DNA of 64,000 nucleotides from NCBI GenBank assembly GCA_033182465.1, contig CP137330.1, positions 558,001-622,000 on the forward strand, written 5' to 3'. Source of the stretch: Sanghuangporus weigelae (lineage: Eukaryota; Basidiomycota; Agaricomycetes; Hymenochaetales; Hymenochaetaceae). The translations under genes were made by a program, and so were the position numbers. Under the pieces are notes generated by a model, which was given only the letters and a program-made list of their open reading frames with translations, did no database searches and had not been told where the DNA came from. Position 1 is the first letter of the stretch. The number at the start of each line of letters is the position of its first letter. Of this stretch, positions 1 through 12,539 are shown piece after piece.

Positions 1-1354
1 CGGGAACGATAGCCGCAGTAGTTGATGTAATGGTATGGTAATGAATCAGACGGCCCGGGATTGTATGGTCCATCGTGCTGCGATCTGTCGCGTGTGTGAG
101 AGCCTGCGAAGTAGGGACACCGTAGCGTACACAGCGTTCTGTCCTGATTTTATTTATGTGGCGTGGACCGACAGATTCTTGCTTCTCTCTTCATTCCATG
201 CAAAAAGGCCGACAACCTCTGCACCTTCTTACTGACACGGAGGCGAAAAGAAATGTAACCGCGAAATCACGGTAGAGCAAGCAGATGGGCTTGCTCCTCC
301 ATCGCAATTCAAATAGTTTTTCAAAGTACATGTCTGTGAGACGACATGCATGGTTTACGTCTGGGGTCCTCATGAAGATGCAAAACGTGATTTGAAACGA
401 GCTGGTCCATCAGTGAATACATGACGACTAGATGGCAGACGTGAAATTGGATCGTCCATTAGTGTGAACCAATACACACGAAAAGTATTGGGTTTACAGC
501 ATTTGGGACTTCACAGCGATAAGTACCTCACAATATGTCTCTGCTGAAATGCCCAATCAGATCTTCTGGTTTGACAATGAAATGCGCCTCGCTCACCTGC
601 TTAGACTGAGCCCACATGTTTTCCATCTCTTTCCATTAAAGTTCTCGAGACTCTTGTCTGGTACGAAGGGGCATAGTGGTGGAGTCTTCTCAGTTGCTTC
701 AGACCGATCGAGGCTCCATATCCTGCTCGTCGCCAGACTCAGTTCGAGTTCTCTCTAACCTTGCAGCCTCAGTAAAGACACGACAGTTTACGACATTTGC
801 GCTTTGCGATCTGAGAATGTCGAGTCGATAGGAGTAACATGAGTTGTGCCGCTATCTGAGATGCTGGCTAGCCTGATGCTGGGCCTCTTGCCGATCTCAC
901 CTCGCCTGGTGGTAATTAAATATAAGTAAGGACGATTGAGACTTCCGGATAAATCCGGGAAGATCACGTTTCCTGGTCGACTCGTCTAGCCGCATGACAT
1001 TGACAAGAGAATTCTGAATAATCCATCACCTCAAGTCCCAAACCAAACTTTGTCTAACGCAACAATGGACGTCCCTGTCTCTGCAATTCGCAAGTACTTC
1101 TACGTGGAAGAGACAGAAGACCACTCGTCATCAAAACAAGTGATACTGCATTCCGTTATTGATTTAGACTCCTTCTGCCTTGTTGAGACCTGTCCTATGT
1201 ACATGATTCGGATTCGCACTACCGGATTCGAATGCAACGAACAGGCATCAGGCTTTTCCGAAACTTCCAACGTCTATCGAGATGAGATGCTACACTTCTG
1301 TACTTTGGTATAAACGTGTCCACCGACTTGCACTCACAACAAATCATCTCAAGA
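1..1354. other. 5' flank of duplicated unit 1
   Basis: No gene is supported here. From about 240 to 790 the sequence is alignable by eye to 11,560-11,960 (shared phrases such as atgcaaa/gcgtgatttgaaacgag) and from about 680 to 790 to 7,520-7,630, so the block belongs to the tandem duplication. A short open frame at 1065-1313 has relatives at the same place in units 2 and 3 but differs in length in each copy, so it is more likely untranslated leader or an eroded upstream exon than a gene. Confidence 0.5.
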
Positions 1355-3120
1355 ATGTCCATCCTCCATGTCTCTGTACCTTTGCAAACTCGTTCGGACG
1401 CTGAACCCATTGATCCAAGTATCGTTCGGTTATTCGTTTCAGAGACCAGGACCGGCCAATACTTCAATGTGGCTCTTGCGACGGTCTTAGCATACCATTC
1501 CGGTATGCGTGTCCAGACTGTTTCTCTGACTAGCATCCCGTAAATCACTCTTGTCTCGTCTCGTGCAGTCATCACAATGGATAAGGAGGTAATGTCCCAC
1601 AGGAATCCCAGTCTGAGCCAAGACCCTGAAAAATGCTGTTCTTCGTCCACTCTCAGATAAAGTATTTCTGGGTGAGTTACATCAATGATCAGTTGACTTC
1701 AACTATCATGATCTGACAAAAAGGGATAGCCGAACCCACTCAGCTCAGTCAGCATTGTATACTTTGCTGTGAGTTGTATTCGCATCTACAGTCTGACGGA
1801 CTCTCATTCTAGAGTAGAATCGTTACATCGGGTTACTCGCGGCTGTTTGCAATATAAATGGTAAGCCATTGAGATATCCTATACATTGTTCGTGAAAATG
1901 ACATCTTCATTAGACTTCCTTTTTACCGAGAGCCTTGCAAGGTGTGTGTACTCAACCCTCTGTATGAGTGTCATGATGGCTGAATGTAGATGACCATTTG
2001 CTTAGTTGTACGTATTCACTCCAAAAACTTGCTTCTCGAATAACCTCATACTCTAGGTCTGTTTTCATACTGGACCTAAAGTTTGGCCAGTGCGTAGCTT
2101 AACCCAAGTGTTGATGCCATGCTCATCCGAAGGCTAGGTCTTGCCAATATCGTGCTGATTGACTGTAAGCAGGCGATGTGGAGTTGATGCAGCTGTTGAC
2201 TTGCCAAAATACGCAGACATTCTTCTCATTCGGGTCTTAGCGCTCTGGCGTCAAGGTAAGCACCCTGTTTACGAGAAGTTGCACCTTCCGATTATTTCGC
2301 AGACAAGAAACTGTCCATCACCCTCAAGATCCTTCTTGGATTGGAAGCGGGTCTCGATCTCGGTCTTCTCATATATGGCACATTATTTCAAGATAGTAAG
2401 ATCTTCACTCGCTGCGCCTGCTTTCACGGAACTGAACGATTTCCAGTTGCTGTCGGGAGTCTTGCAGAAGGAATGACAGTTTGCGTGGATAACAGGGTAC
2501 CTCCACAAACGTTGACCATCATCTCATGGTAAGCATGCTGCACTATATGAAGATCTACTCTGATGCTTTGCAGGCTTGTCCTGATGGCATATGGTTTAAT
2601 TCTGATGTGCCTCGCACTCTACAAGGCAGCAGAATATTGGAAGCTGTCATCCGGATTTAAGGGCCTTCACTTAGTTCGTGTTCTCATCCAGGACCAGGTG
2701 CTATACTATGGCTTGTAAGTTGCTTGGACTATAATTGGTTATTTTATACTTGAACGTCCCAAGTGTCATTTTCTGCTCAGTCTGTAAGATTGTGGAAATA
2801 AACATCAAGGAAATCAGTCCTGTCGCTGCAAACATCCTGGGCTCAGTCGGAAGTCCGACTCTTCTCTACGTTCTCGGAGGCCAACTCTTGATCAATCTGA
2901 AACAAGCCGGAGAGAGGGGCGTGAACGGCGGAACGAACTACACGCCGAGAAGTGTCAGTGACGTCGACTTTGGCGAGGTGCGTCTTCACGTTCTTGTTCT
3001 GAGATGGCTATGACTGACTGTGATATGCATCAGAATGGTGCGAACGATGAGCAAATCTCGGAACAAGAAGACTCAGTCCGATGCACAGAAATTGAGCTTC
3101 GTTCATTTCGGTCGTCGTGA
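1355..3120 (+). pseudogene. DUF6533-type membrane protein, copy A (probably broken)
   Basis: Basidiomycete DUF6533 proteins are multi-spanning membrane proteins of unknown function. This copy starts with MSILHVSVPLQTRSDAE and has the family signature of a hydrophobic helix followed by ITMDKEV. Later exons encode DILLIRVLALWRQ, a helix at about 2287-2396, the segment ending in VLIQDQVLYYGL, and the family C-terminus with LLINLKQAGERGVNGGTNY. Canonical intron ends separate these pieces. Relative to copy C (12,540-14,260) there is one extra base near 1,630, just after the DKEV exon core, which shifts the frame into an early stop. It is therefore probably a recent pseudogene, unless splicing avoids this point. 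The ATG is chosen because all three copies share it. A relic of a SET-gene exon follows downstream. Confidence 0.7.
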
Positions 3121-3429
3121 AACAGTAGCGAGTGAGTGGACATGATAGTGCAACTACTTTCGGGAGTCTATCCTTAAGTCTGGTACTCGTTCTCATCCAA
3201 GGTTTATGTATTGCTTTATTCAAGTATACTATGTATGGTATTTATTGTGTGTTCATCAGGTATTGAGGACTATGATTTATGATTCCAGGAGTCTTTGGCA
3301 GCCGTGTTTTCGCAGTGATCTCGCCCTCCGACTTGCAGTTTATACTGAATTCTCAGCAACTCTCAGAGGGACCAGTCTGTTTCTTTCGCCTTTCCTAATG
3401 TTGCGGTGCACGTCTGAATATGGATAGTG

Positions 3430-3655
3430 TGTGTGACGGTTAAGCAGGAGTTCTGTCTGTCCTCCATATAGACACTTACAAGACACCATACATCGATCTT
3501 CATATTTGCAGCAGACACCTCGGATCGGATGCGGAACCGTACCAGGAGTATCAGAACGAGTTCTTCAAGGAACGATGAGAGAAACTGAAAGCGAGGATGG
3601 CTGAGGACGAAATCATTTCATTATTCGTGAGGCCTGGTCGGGTAAAGAGGTTTTG
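3430..3655 (+). pseudogene. Relic of the last SET exon of the EZH2-like gene (1)
   Basis: The stretch tttgcag followed by a sequence reading as GTxxxYxNEFFKE is clearly related to the final exon of the EZH2-like genes (KPGTELYLDYGNEFFKEG at 6,480-6,544 and 17,680-17,748). It includes the preceding splice acceptor and part of the preceding intron. Key residues of the ELxxDYG motif are lost. It lies just upstream of intact copy A, so it is the tail of another, deleted SET gene copy. Confidence 0.65.
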
Positions 3656-3808
3656 TTACAATACAATAATACGAGACAAAAGCGGCAACTGATATTGCGT
3701 AATGCATTATTATATAAGCTAATTAGAGACGCGGGCGAATCGTGACTCGGGCACTTCTCAAACAGACTTCTACCTTTCGAAAAGCTTGCTACCGTAAAAA
3801 TCTGATAT

Positions 3809-6544
3809 ATGCCTGGAGAGGAAGATGAGGCTATTACGTCTCTTATAACTTCCGTATATCACGATGTCTGGGATGAACTCTATGCCTGGGAGCAAGACTA
3901 CTGCATCTGAAATCCATTCTCTTCAACGTACCAAGACAGACGCAACAGGAGAGTCTCTAGAATCAGAGCCCACTGACATCGTCAGTCCTCAGTCATTCTT
4001 CAGCAATGCCTCTGTCAGCCCAGATTCGCTTCATTGGGAATATCCGAGCGAGAAAGTCGAGCGTCGAGACGATGTGACGGCTTTGGTCGATTATAAAATG
4101 ATTCATCTGAAAGCTCCCAAATTGAACCCGACTCCGTGCTATGAGTCTTGCTCTCCGATGTCAACGAGCGTTTTTGCTGGAGATGACCCGGATGATATGC
4201 CATTCGTTCCTTTTCCAAGGAGCAATTTTAATTTTCCTGGGTATCGGAATCATCACGAGAGGTTCGCATGGGAGAATGAGCGCCTGGATCCTGATAGTAT
4301 GTCCTTAGTTATGTAATATCATGTTCTTATCTCACTTTTCTGTGTAGAGGAGACGATCATTCTCGAATCGATACGTCGGCTGAGTAACTATCATGATATC
4401 CCTTTGGAACATATAAAGCGGGTTCTCTTGCCGAACGTCCCGATCAGCAAGCTTGGGCAAAGGTAAGCTAGTGGATCGTAAATAAGCTTGCTTTAGCGCC
4501 AACACTTCACGATAGAGACCTCCTTCAATGGACATCCTTCGAAATTGGCCACGACGAAATACCAGCATCATCTTCTCTCCCTGAACATTGGGATACAAAA
4601 GCGCGCTTTGATGGCATAGTCAAGCACTTTTGCCCCAACCTGAATTGCATCGAGGCTTTCTGCTCTCTTCATGGTAAGTTCTATCTATCCTCGCTTTATA
4701 ACTAAGTACCGAAGATAACGTTGATGATTTGTATCAGAGGAGGTTCCTCCTGTCGGGCCACCGAATTACGCTTCGGCCAGGGAAAAGTCAGTTACCGATT
4801 CAGGACCTTGTAGATCACAATGTTATCTTTCTGCCCCTCATACGTCCAACGAAACGGATGTGGGTGTCCTCAAGTCCATGGGTTGTAATTTGTTTGATAT
4901 GATTATCCTAGGAAATTGAACTGGACGAAGCAATTCGGAACACCATGACAACCATTATTTCAGTCTGTCCGGATCTAAGTGACCGTCAGTTGGCTATCGC
5001 TTGCAACAGGACGTGTCGAGAGGTGAATTGTGCCATCCCGGCTCTTAGAGATGGACATTGCTAATACATATATGTAAAGACGCATGCTATTCGACAAAAG
5101 CTGGACTTACCAGCACAAGGAGGAACTTCTTCAATACGAACCGATGATTCTGGTTGGGATGATTTCACCAATACCGTAATCAATAGACGTACGTTCCTTT
5201 TCTTTCCTTTTCCTTGCCGTTAAAGCTCTTCATTGAACGCTCATTGATCTTTTGTCAACTATCCGCAGTCAACGACTTTACCTTGAGCTATGACCCGTGA
5301 GTCAAATACAATAGCACGCCCTCATGGGAAGTTTAGAGTTTTTGATGCTGATTGACTGTGCATCAAGTGGTCTATCATGTTCCCACCCGGGTCCATGCGA
5401 CAAGGCGACGAACTGCGCTTGCTATCGTAATAAGGCGCATTGTGAGAAGGGCTGTCGATGTTCATCGCAATGTACGTCCCTCAGAGATTCTCATCTGAAC
5501 AAACCACAGAAAATGTACATGCATATCGTTTCCTCCCAGGCATTCGTCGATTCCGCGGATGCAAATGCAGGATATGGTCGAAGCAAAAGCAAGGGATGAA
5601 GACATGCATGAGCAAGAGCTGTCCATGCCTTGCTTCAGGTAGGGAGTGCGATCCGGAGGTGTGTTTGTCCTGTAAAGAGGGGTGAGTCTCGTCCTGACTA
5701 CATATATGTTTATTTGCTGAGCGGTCCCGATTATATACATCATTGTAGAGGTGAGTTTTGATACTGTCCGCCAGTTGCTTTGTAATACCGATGATGATGA
5801 GATAGGAGGACGTTGCTTGAATTCTCAGATTCAACGTGGTGATTTCAAGGTTGATAACTTCTACTCGTTTCTTATGTACGCGATCACTGACAGCGCCCGT
5901 ATTGGTAGAGGACTATTGTCAAACAGAGCAAGTTCGGAATCGGACTTTTCTTAGACCAGGCTGTCCATGTAGGAGAGCTCATCCTCGGTAAGCGATAGGG
6001 TCCTCTTTGGCATATTTACCGATTCTAATGGTCTCGCCAAGAATACACGGGAGAAATCATCTACGAATCTACAGTCGATTCTCGAGCGTACGTACATCAT
6101 CGCATATTGCATTTCCATTTCACTCTTCGTATAACTGATTTGTAGTTTCTTCAATGAATTCCGCGGACGGAACTACGTCTACAAGCTCAACAACACACTC
6201 TCGATCGATGCTTCGAAGCTGGGCAACGAGTCAAGGTTTATTAACCATGACAGGGAGAAGGAGAACTGTTGTGCGAAATGTAAGTGCCGGGAAGCGACTT
6301 CACTCCATTTCACTCTCTTTCGGTTGCGTTTCTCACGCTCAAGTATGCGTTTACAGATATGCTTGTGAATGGCGTGCAGCGGATAGGCATCTACGCTGGT
6401 TAGTCCATCCGTCCACATTAAGCACCCGGAGGACCCTGAGCTGACATATAATGTATCTTCATGTACATTTTTGCAGTAAAGCACCTAAAACCGGGTACGG
6501 AGCTGTACCTGGACTATGGGAACGAGTTCTTCAAGGAGGGGTGA
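3809..6544 (+). CDS. EZH2/E(z)-like histone H3K27 methyltransferase, copy A
   Basis: This is a multi-exon gene encoding the catalytic subunit type of Polycomb repressive complex 2. In order: an acidic, Ser-rich N-terminus; a helical segment (ILESIRRLSNYHDIPLEHIK); the MCSS-like cysteine patch (CPNLNCIEAF...H...GPC..QCY); the CXC domain with PCSHPGPCDKATNC-type spacing, CEKGCRCSSQC, RFRGCKC and GRECDPEVC; then a SET domain with GELIL-EYTGEII, RFINHDRE..NC, MLVNGVQRIGIYA and ELYLDYGNEFF. The domain order CXC-SET at the C-terminus defines the E(z) family. Compared with copy B, two bases are missing near 3,905, so the frame begun at 3809 stops early. Translation could instead start at 3864 (MSGMNSMPGSK), which is in frame with the rest. 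The usual NHS of SET is NHD here. Product and family are sure; whether it works is not. Confidence 0.8.
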
Positions 6545-6929
6545 GAGAACCCGAAGGTTGGGATGCTTGGGACCAAGCTCGAGCATTGTCTCGTTATTCC
6601 TGGTCGTACAGAGTCCGCGTTATAGAGCTTACCACGAACCAAGCGCGCCGGAAAACAGCCTTCCCGCCTCGAATAGACTGAAGAGAGCGAAAGCAAGAGG
6701 AACAAAATTGAGCTCCCGATGATTCTTCCACCTTTATTGGCGAAGCTTCGTTAATTGATCCTTGAAAACGATAAATGTAACGGATTTCACACGCCAGGAG
6801 GTGGTCCCCTTTGATAATGTATAGATGCAGGAACTAGAAATACATACATACATACATACACACAGTATAAAGTGCTCATTCTTTTACCGTCCTGTTGGTT
6901 TCTGGTCAGAACGAGAGGGTGTCAATAAG
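6545..6929. other. 3' flank of EZH2-like copy A with (CATA)n
   Basis: No gene is seen. The block is the untranslated tail between the convergent SET and NF-YB genes and is repeated at 17,749-18,130. Both copies carry a short CATA microsatellite (about 6,840-6,862 here and 18,050-18,072 there), so the microsatellite predates the duplication. Confidence 0.6.
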
Positions 6930-7440
6930 TTAATCCTCGTCCATGTCTGCATGTCCGCCATCCCCTGCACGGTGCGCAGCGTTCGTCGTTGGGTGCTAAG
7001 ACAACAGCGAAAGGCGAAGATATAAGCCAACTTTCAGGACTCCTTTAAATACCAAGGCTCACCTGTCTCAACTTGGCCAAATAAATTTTCAATGTTTCCG
7101 AATAATTATCAAAACCCAGACTCGCAAGGGCGTAGAGAACGTCTTCGTCTCCAACGGTCTTGCGCTTCTCCAACCCGCATTTCTCGGCTGCTTCGCTGGT
7201 GACGAAGCTGATGAACTCGCTGACGCATTCTTGGACGCATTCTTTGGCGTCTAGCGATTTTGGCTGATAGAGCGACGGCGGATTCCGTTATTCGAGCGAC
7301 GCTGGCAATCTGCGTTGAGGTGAGCCAAGCCAATGGATAGAGTAAAGAAAAGGAACACGCACGCTGAGGTATCAATCCTACTCTCGATATTCACCCCATG
7401 CTCAGTATCTCCGTGAGTGGGCGACGAATGCCTCTCGGAT
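6930..7440 (-). pseudogene. NF-YB (HAP3) pseudogene 1
   Basis: On the minus strand this matches the intact NF-YB gene at 18,133-18,769 over its C-terminal tail, the intron and the histone-fold exon (for example [18 protein letters not shown] and IASVARI). The exon for the histone fold has lost two bases near the KIAKDAKEC position, and the N-terminal exon is eroded and lacks a usable start. It is the unit-1 counterpart of the working gene and is convergent with EZH2-like copy A. Confidence 0.75.
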
Positions 7441-8310
7441 GCATATGACTGTGACATAATGATACACCCAGTGGTCGCTACCAGCCTAGCTTCTGTCGTT
7501 GAACCTATCTATGTAACAGCGGCGTCTTCTCAGTTTATTTGAATCGATCGGATCGAGGCCTCGCCAACTTGTGACCAGGCTCAGTTCGGGTTGACGCCTG
7601 CCTCGCATCCTCAGTAAAGGCACGATAGTAGATGCTATTTGTGTATTGTCTTCCAAGAATATCAAACCTATAGGACGAAGCGATGAGTTGCATTACCATC
7701 TCCGATCACGGCTCAAACCTGACGCCGGCTTCGTTGAGCCATTTGCTGATCTCACTAGGATCTCACTTCGTCCTTGGTGGTGGGTACGACCTTCGGATTT
7801 ATCCGAAGGATTACATTACATTCCTGAAATGGAAACACCTGCTGGCCAGTGGCAATCACTACGTAGTATCACTGGCATGATCTGTCTATATGGATTCGAT
7901 CACCGAGTAGATGAGCATCTGGCACTTGCATGATCGTGAGTCCAGTGCTCCGAAAAAAACATCTTCATGACGCCTGGAAGATTCCGACTCTATCACCTCA
8001 AGTCCCCAACATGTCTAACGCAGCAACGGATGGACAGCCTGAGGCCCTTGAAATGTGCGAGTACTTTCATGTGAAAGAGCTCGTTAATGCTCGCCATCGA
8101 AACAAGCAGTACTGCATTCTGTTACTGATCAAGAATCCTTCTACCTTGTTGAGAACTGTTCCACATGAGTCGCATTGTCGGGTTTGAATGGAACGAACAG
8201 GCATCAGGCTTTTCCTAAACTTCCAACATTTATCGAGATGAGATGCTACACTTCTGTACTTTGGTATAAACGCGTCCACCGACTTGCACCCACGACAAAG
8301 CATCTCAAGA
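7441..8310. other. 5' flank of duplicated unit 2
   Basis: No gene is supported. Bases 7,520-7,640 repeat the block at 680-800 of unit 1 (gtcttctcagtt...ctcagtaaag), and 7,990-8,300 repeat the leader ahead of DUF6533 copy A. Confidence 0.5.
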
Positions 8311-10056
8311 ATGTCCATCCTCAATGTCTCTGCATCTTTGAAAATTCGTTCGGATGCTGATCCGAGTGTCGTTCGGTTATTCGTTTCAGAGGCCAGGACC
8401 GTCCAGTACTTCAGTGTGGCTCTCACAACAGTGCTAGTCTACCATTCCGGTATGCACGGTACCATCTTGTCTCTTTGGCATCCCGTAACTTACCCTTATC
8501 TTGTATTGTGTAGTTATCACGATGGATAAGGAGGTAATGTCCTACAGGATTCCTAATCTGAGCTAAGATCCTGACAAAGGCTGTTCTTCGTCTATTCTCA
8601 GATAAAGTATTTCTGGGTGAATTGCAACAGTCGACTTTGTCTTTTATGATCTGACAAAAATGGGTAGCCGAACCCATGCAGTTCTGTCAGCATTGTATAC
8701 TTTGCTGTGAGTTATATGTGCGTCTGGTTCTGGATAGCTTCTCATCTTAGCATAGAATCGCTACATCGGGTTACTCGGGGCCGTTTGCAACACAACTCGT
8801 AAACCATTGATTTGTTCTTTGTCACGTTTGGCTGCGAACTTACATATTTCAGTCGACGTTTTTACAGAGAGCCTTGGAAGGTGTGTGCACCCAATCCTCA
8901 ATATGAGTATCATGATCAGCAAATCTAGATGACCATTTGCTTAGTTGTACGTGTTCGCTCCAAGAACTTGCTTCTCGAATAATCTTATACTCTAGGTCTG
9001 TTTTCATACTGGACCGGAGGTTTGGCCGGTGCGTAGCTTAACCCAAGTGTTGACGCCATGCTCATCCGAATACTAGATCTGGTCATTGTTGTGCTGATTG
9101 ACTGTAAGCAGGCGAAGTGGAGTTGATGCAGCTATTGACTCGACATAATACACAGACATTCTTCTCATTCGGGTCTTAGCGCTCTGGCATCAAGGTAAGC
9201 ACCCTAATTACGAGAAGTTGCATCATCCGAGTATTTTTCAGACAAGAAACTGTCCATCGCCCTCAAGATCCTTCTTGGATTGGAAGCGGGTCTCGATCTC
9301 GGTCTTCTCGTATATGGCACCTTGTTTCAAGATAGTATGATATTCACTCACTGCACCTGCTTTCACGGAACTGAATATTTTTTAGTTGCTGTCGGGAGTC
9401 TTGCAGGAGGATTGACAATTTGCGCGAGAAACAGGGCTCCTCCACGCGCAATTATCATTGTTACATGGTAAGCATGCTGCACTATATGAAGATCTACTCT
9501 TATGCTTTGCAGGCTGACCCCGATGACATACGGGTCAATTTTGCTGTGCCTCGCACTCTACAAGGCAACGGAGTACTGGAAGCTGTCATCCGGATTTAAG
9601 GGATTTCACTTGGTTCGTGTTCTCATTCAGGACCAGGTGCTATACTACGGCTTGTAAGTTGCTTGGACTATTATTGGTTATTTTGTACTTGAATGTTCCA
9701 AGTGTCATTTTCTGTTTTGTTTGTCAGATTGTGGAGGCGAGCATTGACGAAATCAGTCCATTCGTTGCATACCTCCTGAGTGCTGCAGGAAGTCCGATTC
9801 TTCTCTGCGTCCTCGGTGGCCAGCTCTTGATCAATCTGAAAGAGGCCGGAGAGAGGGGCGTGAACGGCGGAACAAATTACACACCGACAAGTGTCAGTGA
9901 CATCGACTTCGGCGAGGTACGTCTTCACGTTCTTGTTCTGAGATGACTATGGCTGACTGTGATACGTATCAGAATGATGCGAACGAAGAGCAAATATCGG
10001 AACAGGAAGGCTCACTTCGATGCACAGAGATCGAGCTTCATTCATTTCGGTCGTGA
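8311..10056 (+). pseudogene. DUF6533-type membrane protein, copy B (broken)
   Basis: This has the same gene layout as copies A and C. It starts MSILNVSASLKIRSD and has the core YHS/VITMDKEVMSYR. Later it shows KKLSIALKILLGLEAGLD, YWKLSSGFKGFHLVRVLIQ, the C-terminal LLINLKEAGERGVNGG block and a final exon ending IELHSFRS. An in-frame stop follows shortly after the DKEV motif (LS then stop near 8,560), and a base is gained a few codons later relative to copy C. The C-terminal half remains very well preserved, which points to recent loss or to correction by a sister copy. Confidence 0.7.
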
Positions 10057-10399
10057 AATAGTACGAGCGAGCGAGCGAATATGACAGTGCGGCCACGTTT
10101 GGGACTGGCTAGCTGTCTATGGTTGGGCGTGGTATTCGTTCTCGTCCAAACTTTATGTGTTGCTTTATTCAAGTATACTATGTACGGTATTTATTGTGTG
10201 TTCGTCAGGAATTGAGGTCTGTTATTTATGATTCCAAGAGTTTTTGGCAACCGTGTTCTTCAAAATGATCTCGCCAACGACTTAGCACTTTATAAACTTC
10301 CCAGCAATTGTCGTCCAAGAGTCACGCCATCCCTCTGAAGCCTTTCCTAATGCCAGCGTACATGTTTAAATATGGATAGTGTGCTATTTGCATATACGC

Positions 10400-10665
10400 A
10401 GTTCTGTCTGTCCACTCCATAGACATCCAAAAGAGACTGTGCTAAATATACGTCGACCTCCGTATCTCTGCAGCAGACACCTCGGACTGAGTACGGAACC
10501 GTGACTGGACTATTGGAACGAGTTCTTCAAAGGACGGCGGTATCTCGCGTTTGTCTCATTATATTCTCGGGATCTGGTCGAATAAAGATCTCTCCACTCA
10601 TCCTGATGACGCTCGCCGGAGAACGGCCTTGCCAATTCGCATACACCAAGGCACGAAGGTAGGGA
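10400..10665 (+). pseudogene. Relic of the last SET exon of the EZH2-like gene (2)
   Basis: After ctgcag at about 10,470 the sequence resembles the terminal SET exon (TGGACTATTGGAACGAGTTC, compare LDYGNEF in the intact genes), followed by the same 3' flank (gaccttgccaattcgc-type). Everything upstream in the SET gene is missing in this unit, so unit 2 lost most of its EZH2-like gene by deletion between its DUF6533 gene and this tail. Confidence 0.65.
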
Positions 10666-10879
10666 AAGTTATTCAAGACTTTCAGCCCCCAGGTCTTCCG
10701 TGTCGAATGATTGTGGACGACTGTGATGATGATGAGTTTCGGTTGCCAGTCTTGCAGCGGTCCTCATGCATACTGTATAAATGCAGGATCTAGAGATACA
10801 TACGCACAAGGTAGATTGGAAGTCGTCTCTCTGCCGACTGCTGGTCTCGATCTTTTCGACACATAAATGAGAGGGGATC

Positions 10880-11260
10880 AGTGAGCTAATCTCCCTTCGT
10901 GTCTATATGTCCACTGTCCCCGGTTCCTAGAGAGGTGCGCAGCATTCACCGTTCGGTGTTGGAAAGCAAATACAAAAGCGGAAGACATAAGCGCACATCT
11001 CCAGAAACCCCTTCAACACTAAGCGCTCACCTGCCTCAACTCGGACAACATCTCCTCATGATTAAGCATCTTCGCCTCCAATGGTCTTACGTTTCCCAGG
11101 ACCGCTCCGCTCCACTGGTGAACTCGTTGGCGCCCTTGAATCTCTTTGTGTCTTGACAGTTTTGGCTATCAATTGAATGGAAAGATGGAACACGCATAGG
11201 AAAGTACCAATGTTGCCCATGATACCCGCCGGCCTCGTGTATGGCAGCCAGGCCAGCACA
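10880..11260 (-). pseudogene. NF-YB (HAP3) pseudogene 2
   Basis: On the minus strand, pieces of the NF-YB tail exon, intron and histone-fold exon can be aligned with 18,133-18,500 (gtccactgtcccc, cacctgcctcaactcgg, ttcgcctccaatggtctta). The middle of the histone fold is deleted and no long frame remains. It is more decayed than pseudogene 1. Confidence 0.6.
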
Positions 11261-12539
11261 TCTACATCCCCAGCACATTGTCCAGGTGATTTCCAACCAT
11301 CCGCTGGGCACCTAGAACAACAGGAAGGTAGCAGCAGTACCAGGTGTGATGATATGCCATCAGCATTCCGTTCTGATAAGTTGTGTTTTTTCGTTGGTGT
11401 GGATCGACAGGTTTCCGACCATTGACTTGTGTCCTCTATTCCTCGCAGAAATGTCAACAATCTCTATGACTTTCTGCTGACAATGACGCTAGGGTGAGTA
11501 TGACTGCAGATGGCGTGGGCTAGAACAAACAAACGAGCTCACTCTGATCCCAGATCCACCATTGCAATTTCGAATAGTTCTTCAAAGTACACATGTATGA
11601 GTCCACATCCATAGCCTATGTCCAGGGCCCTGGTGAAGATGCAAAGCGTGATTTGAAACGAGTTGGTTCATGAAAGTATTGGATTCACAGCCTTCGGGAC
11701 TTCATGGTGACACTCTCACAGCTCATGCCCTGGCGGCGGGCGCTGAGATGCCAGATCAGATCCTCTAAGGTTTGGCTGACCGTCTCACTCATCTGGCTTG
11801 GCAGCTGAGTCCACATCTTTTCCGCCTCTTTCCATCCAGGTTCTTGATACTCTTTTCGACACAAAGAGGTACAACAATCGTGTCTTCTGAGTTGCTTAGA
11901 ATCGATTGAGACCTTGTATCCTACGCCAGGCTCGGTTCGGGCGCTCTCTTACCTCTCAGCCAAAATAAAAGCATGAACATTTGTGCATTGTCTTTTGAGA
12001 ATGCCGATGAGTTGCGACGCCATCTGATATATTGGTTAGTTGGTAAAGCCAGATGCCAGCGCTGAGCGCTTGCTGATCTCATCTTTTCTGGTCTGATCTG
12101 GCGGCCTTCGGATGACTCCGGAAGGAAGATACCCAAGCCATCGGCATCGGTCCATATGGGTCCATCCGTCGAGTAGATGAGCAAACAGCAACTGCACAGT
12201 CGTAAGCGCAGTGCCTCCGCATGAGGGGTTCTGAGTCTACCATCTTATGCCCATGACATTGTCTAACGCAACGACGGATGTACCAGCCCTTGCAATGCTG
12301 GAGAGATAGATACTCGTCGTCAAAACAGGTGGCACCGCATTAATATTCTGTTGTTGATCAGGATTCCTTCTGCCTTGTTAAGATCTGTCCTATATGTATT
12401 GCATTGCCCGTTTCGAACGCAATGAGCAGACATCAGGTTGCTCCGAAGCCTCCAAGATCTACTGAGATGAGATGCAACACTTCTGCTCTTTCGTATAAAT
12501 GTGTCCACCAAATTACAACCACGTCAAATCATCTCAAAG
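11261..12539. other. 5' flank of duplicated unit 3
   Basis: No gene is supported. About 11,560-11,960 repeats 240-790 of unit 1, and 12,240-12,539 repeats the DUF6533 leader. The part from 11,261 to about 11,540 shows no match to the other units. Confidence 0.45.

Noticed and set aside
1219-1650. 143-codon minus-strand frame, with a relative at 8,067-8,426
   Set aside because: It lies antisense to the DUF6533 leader and first exon. It recurs only because the region is duplicated, and the copies differ in length and ends.
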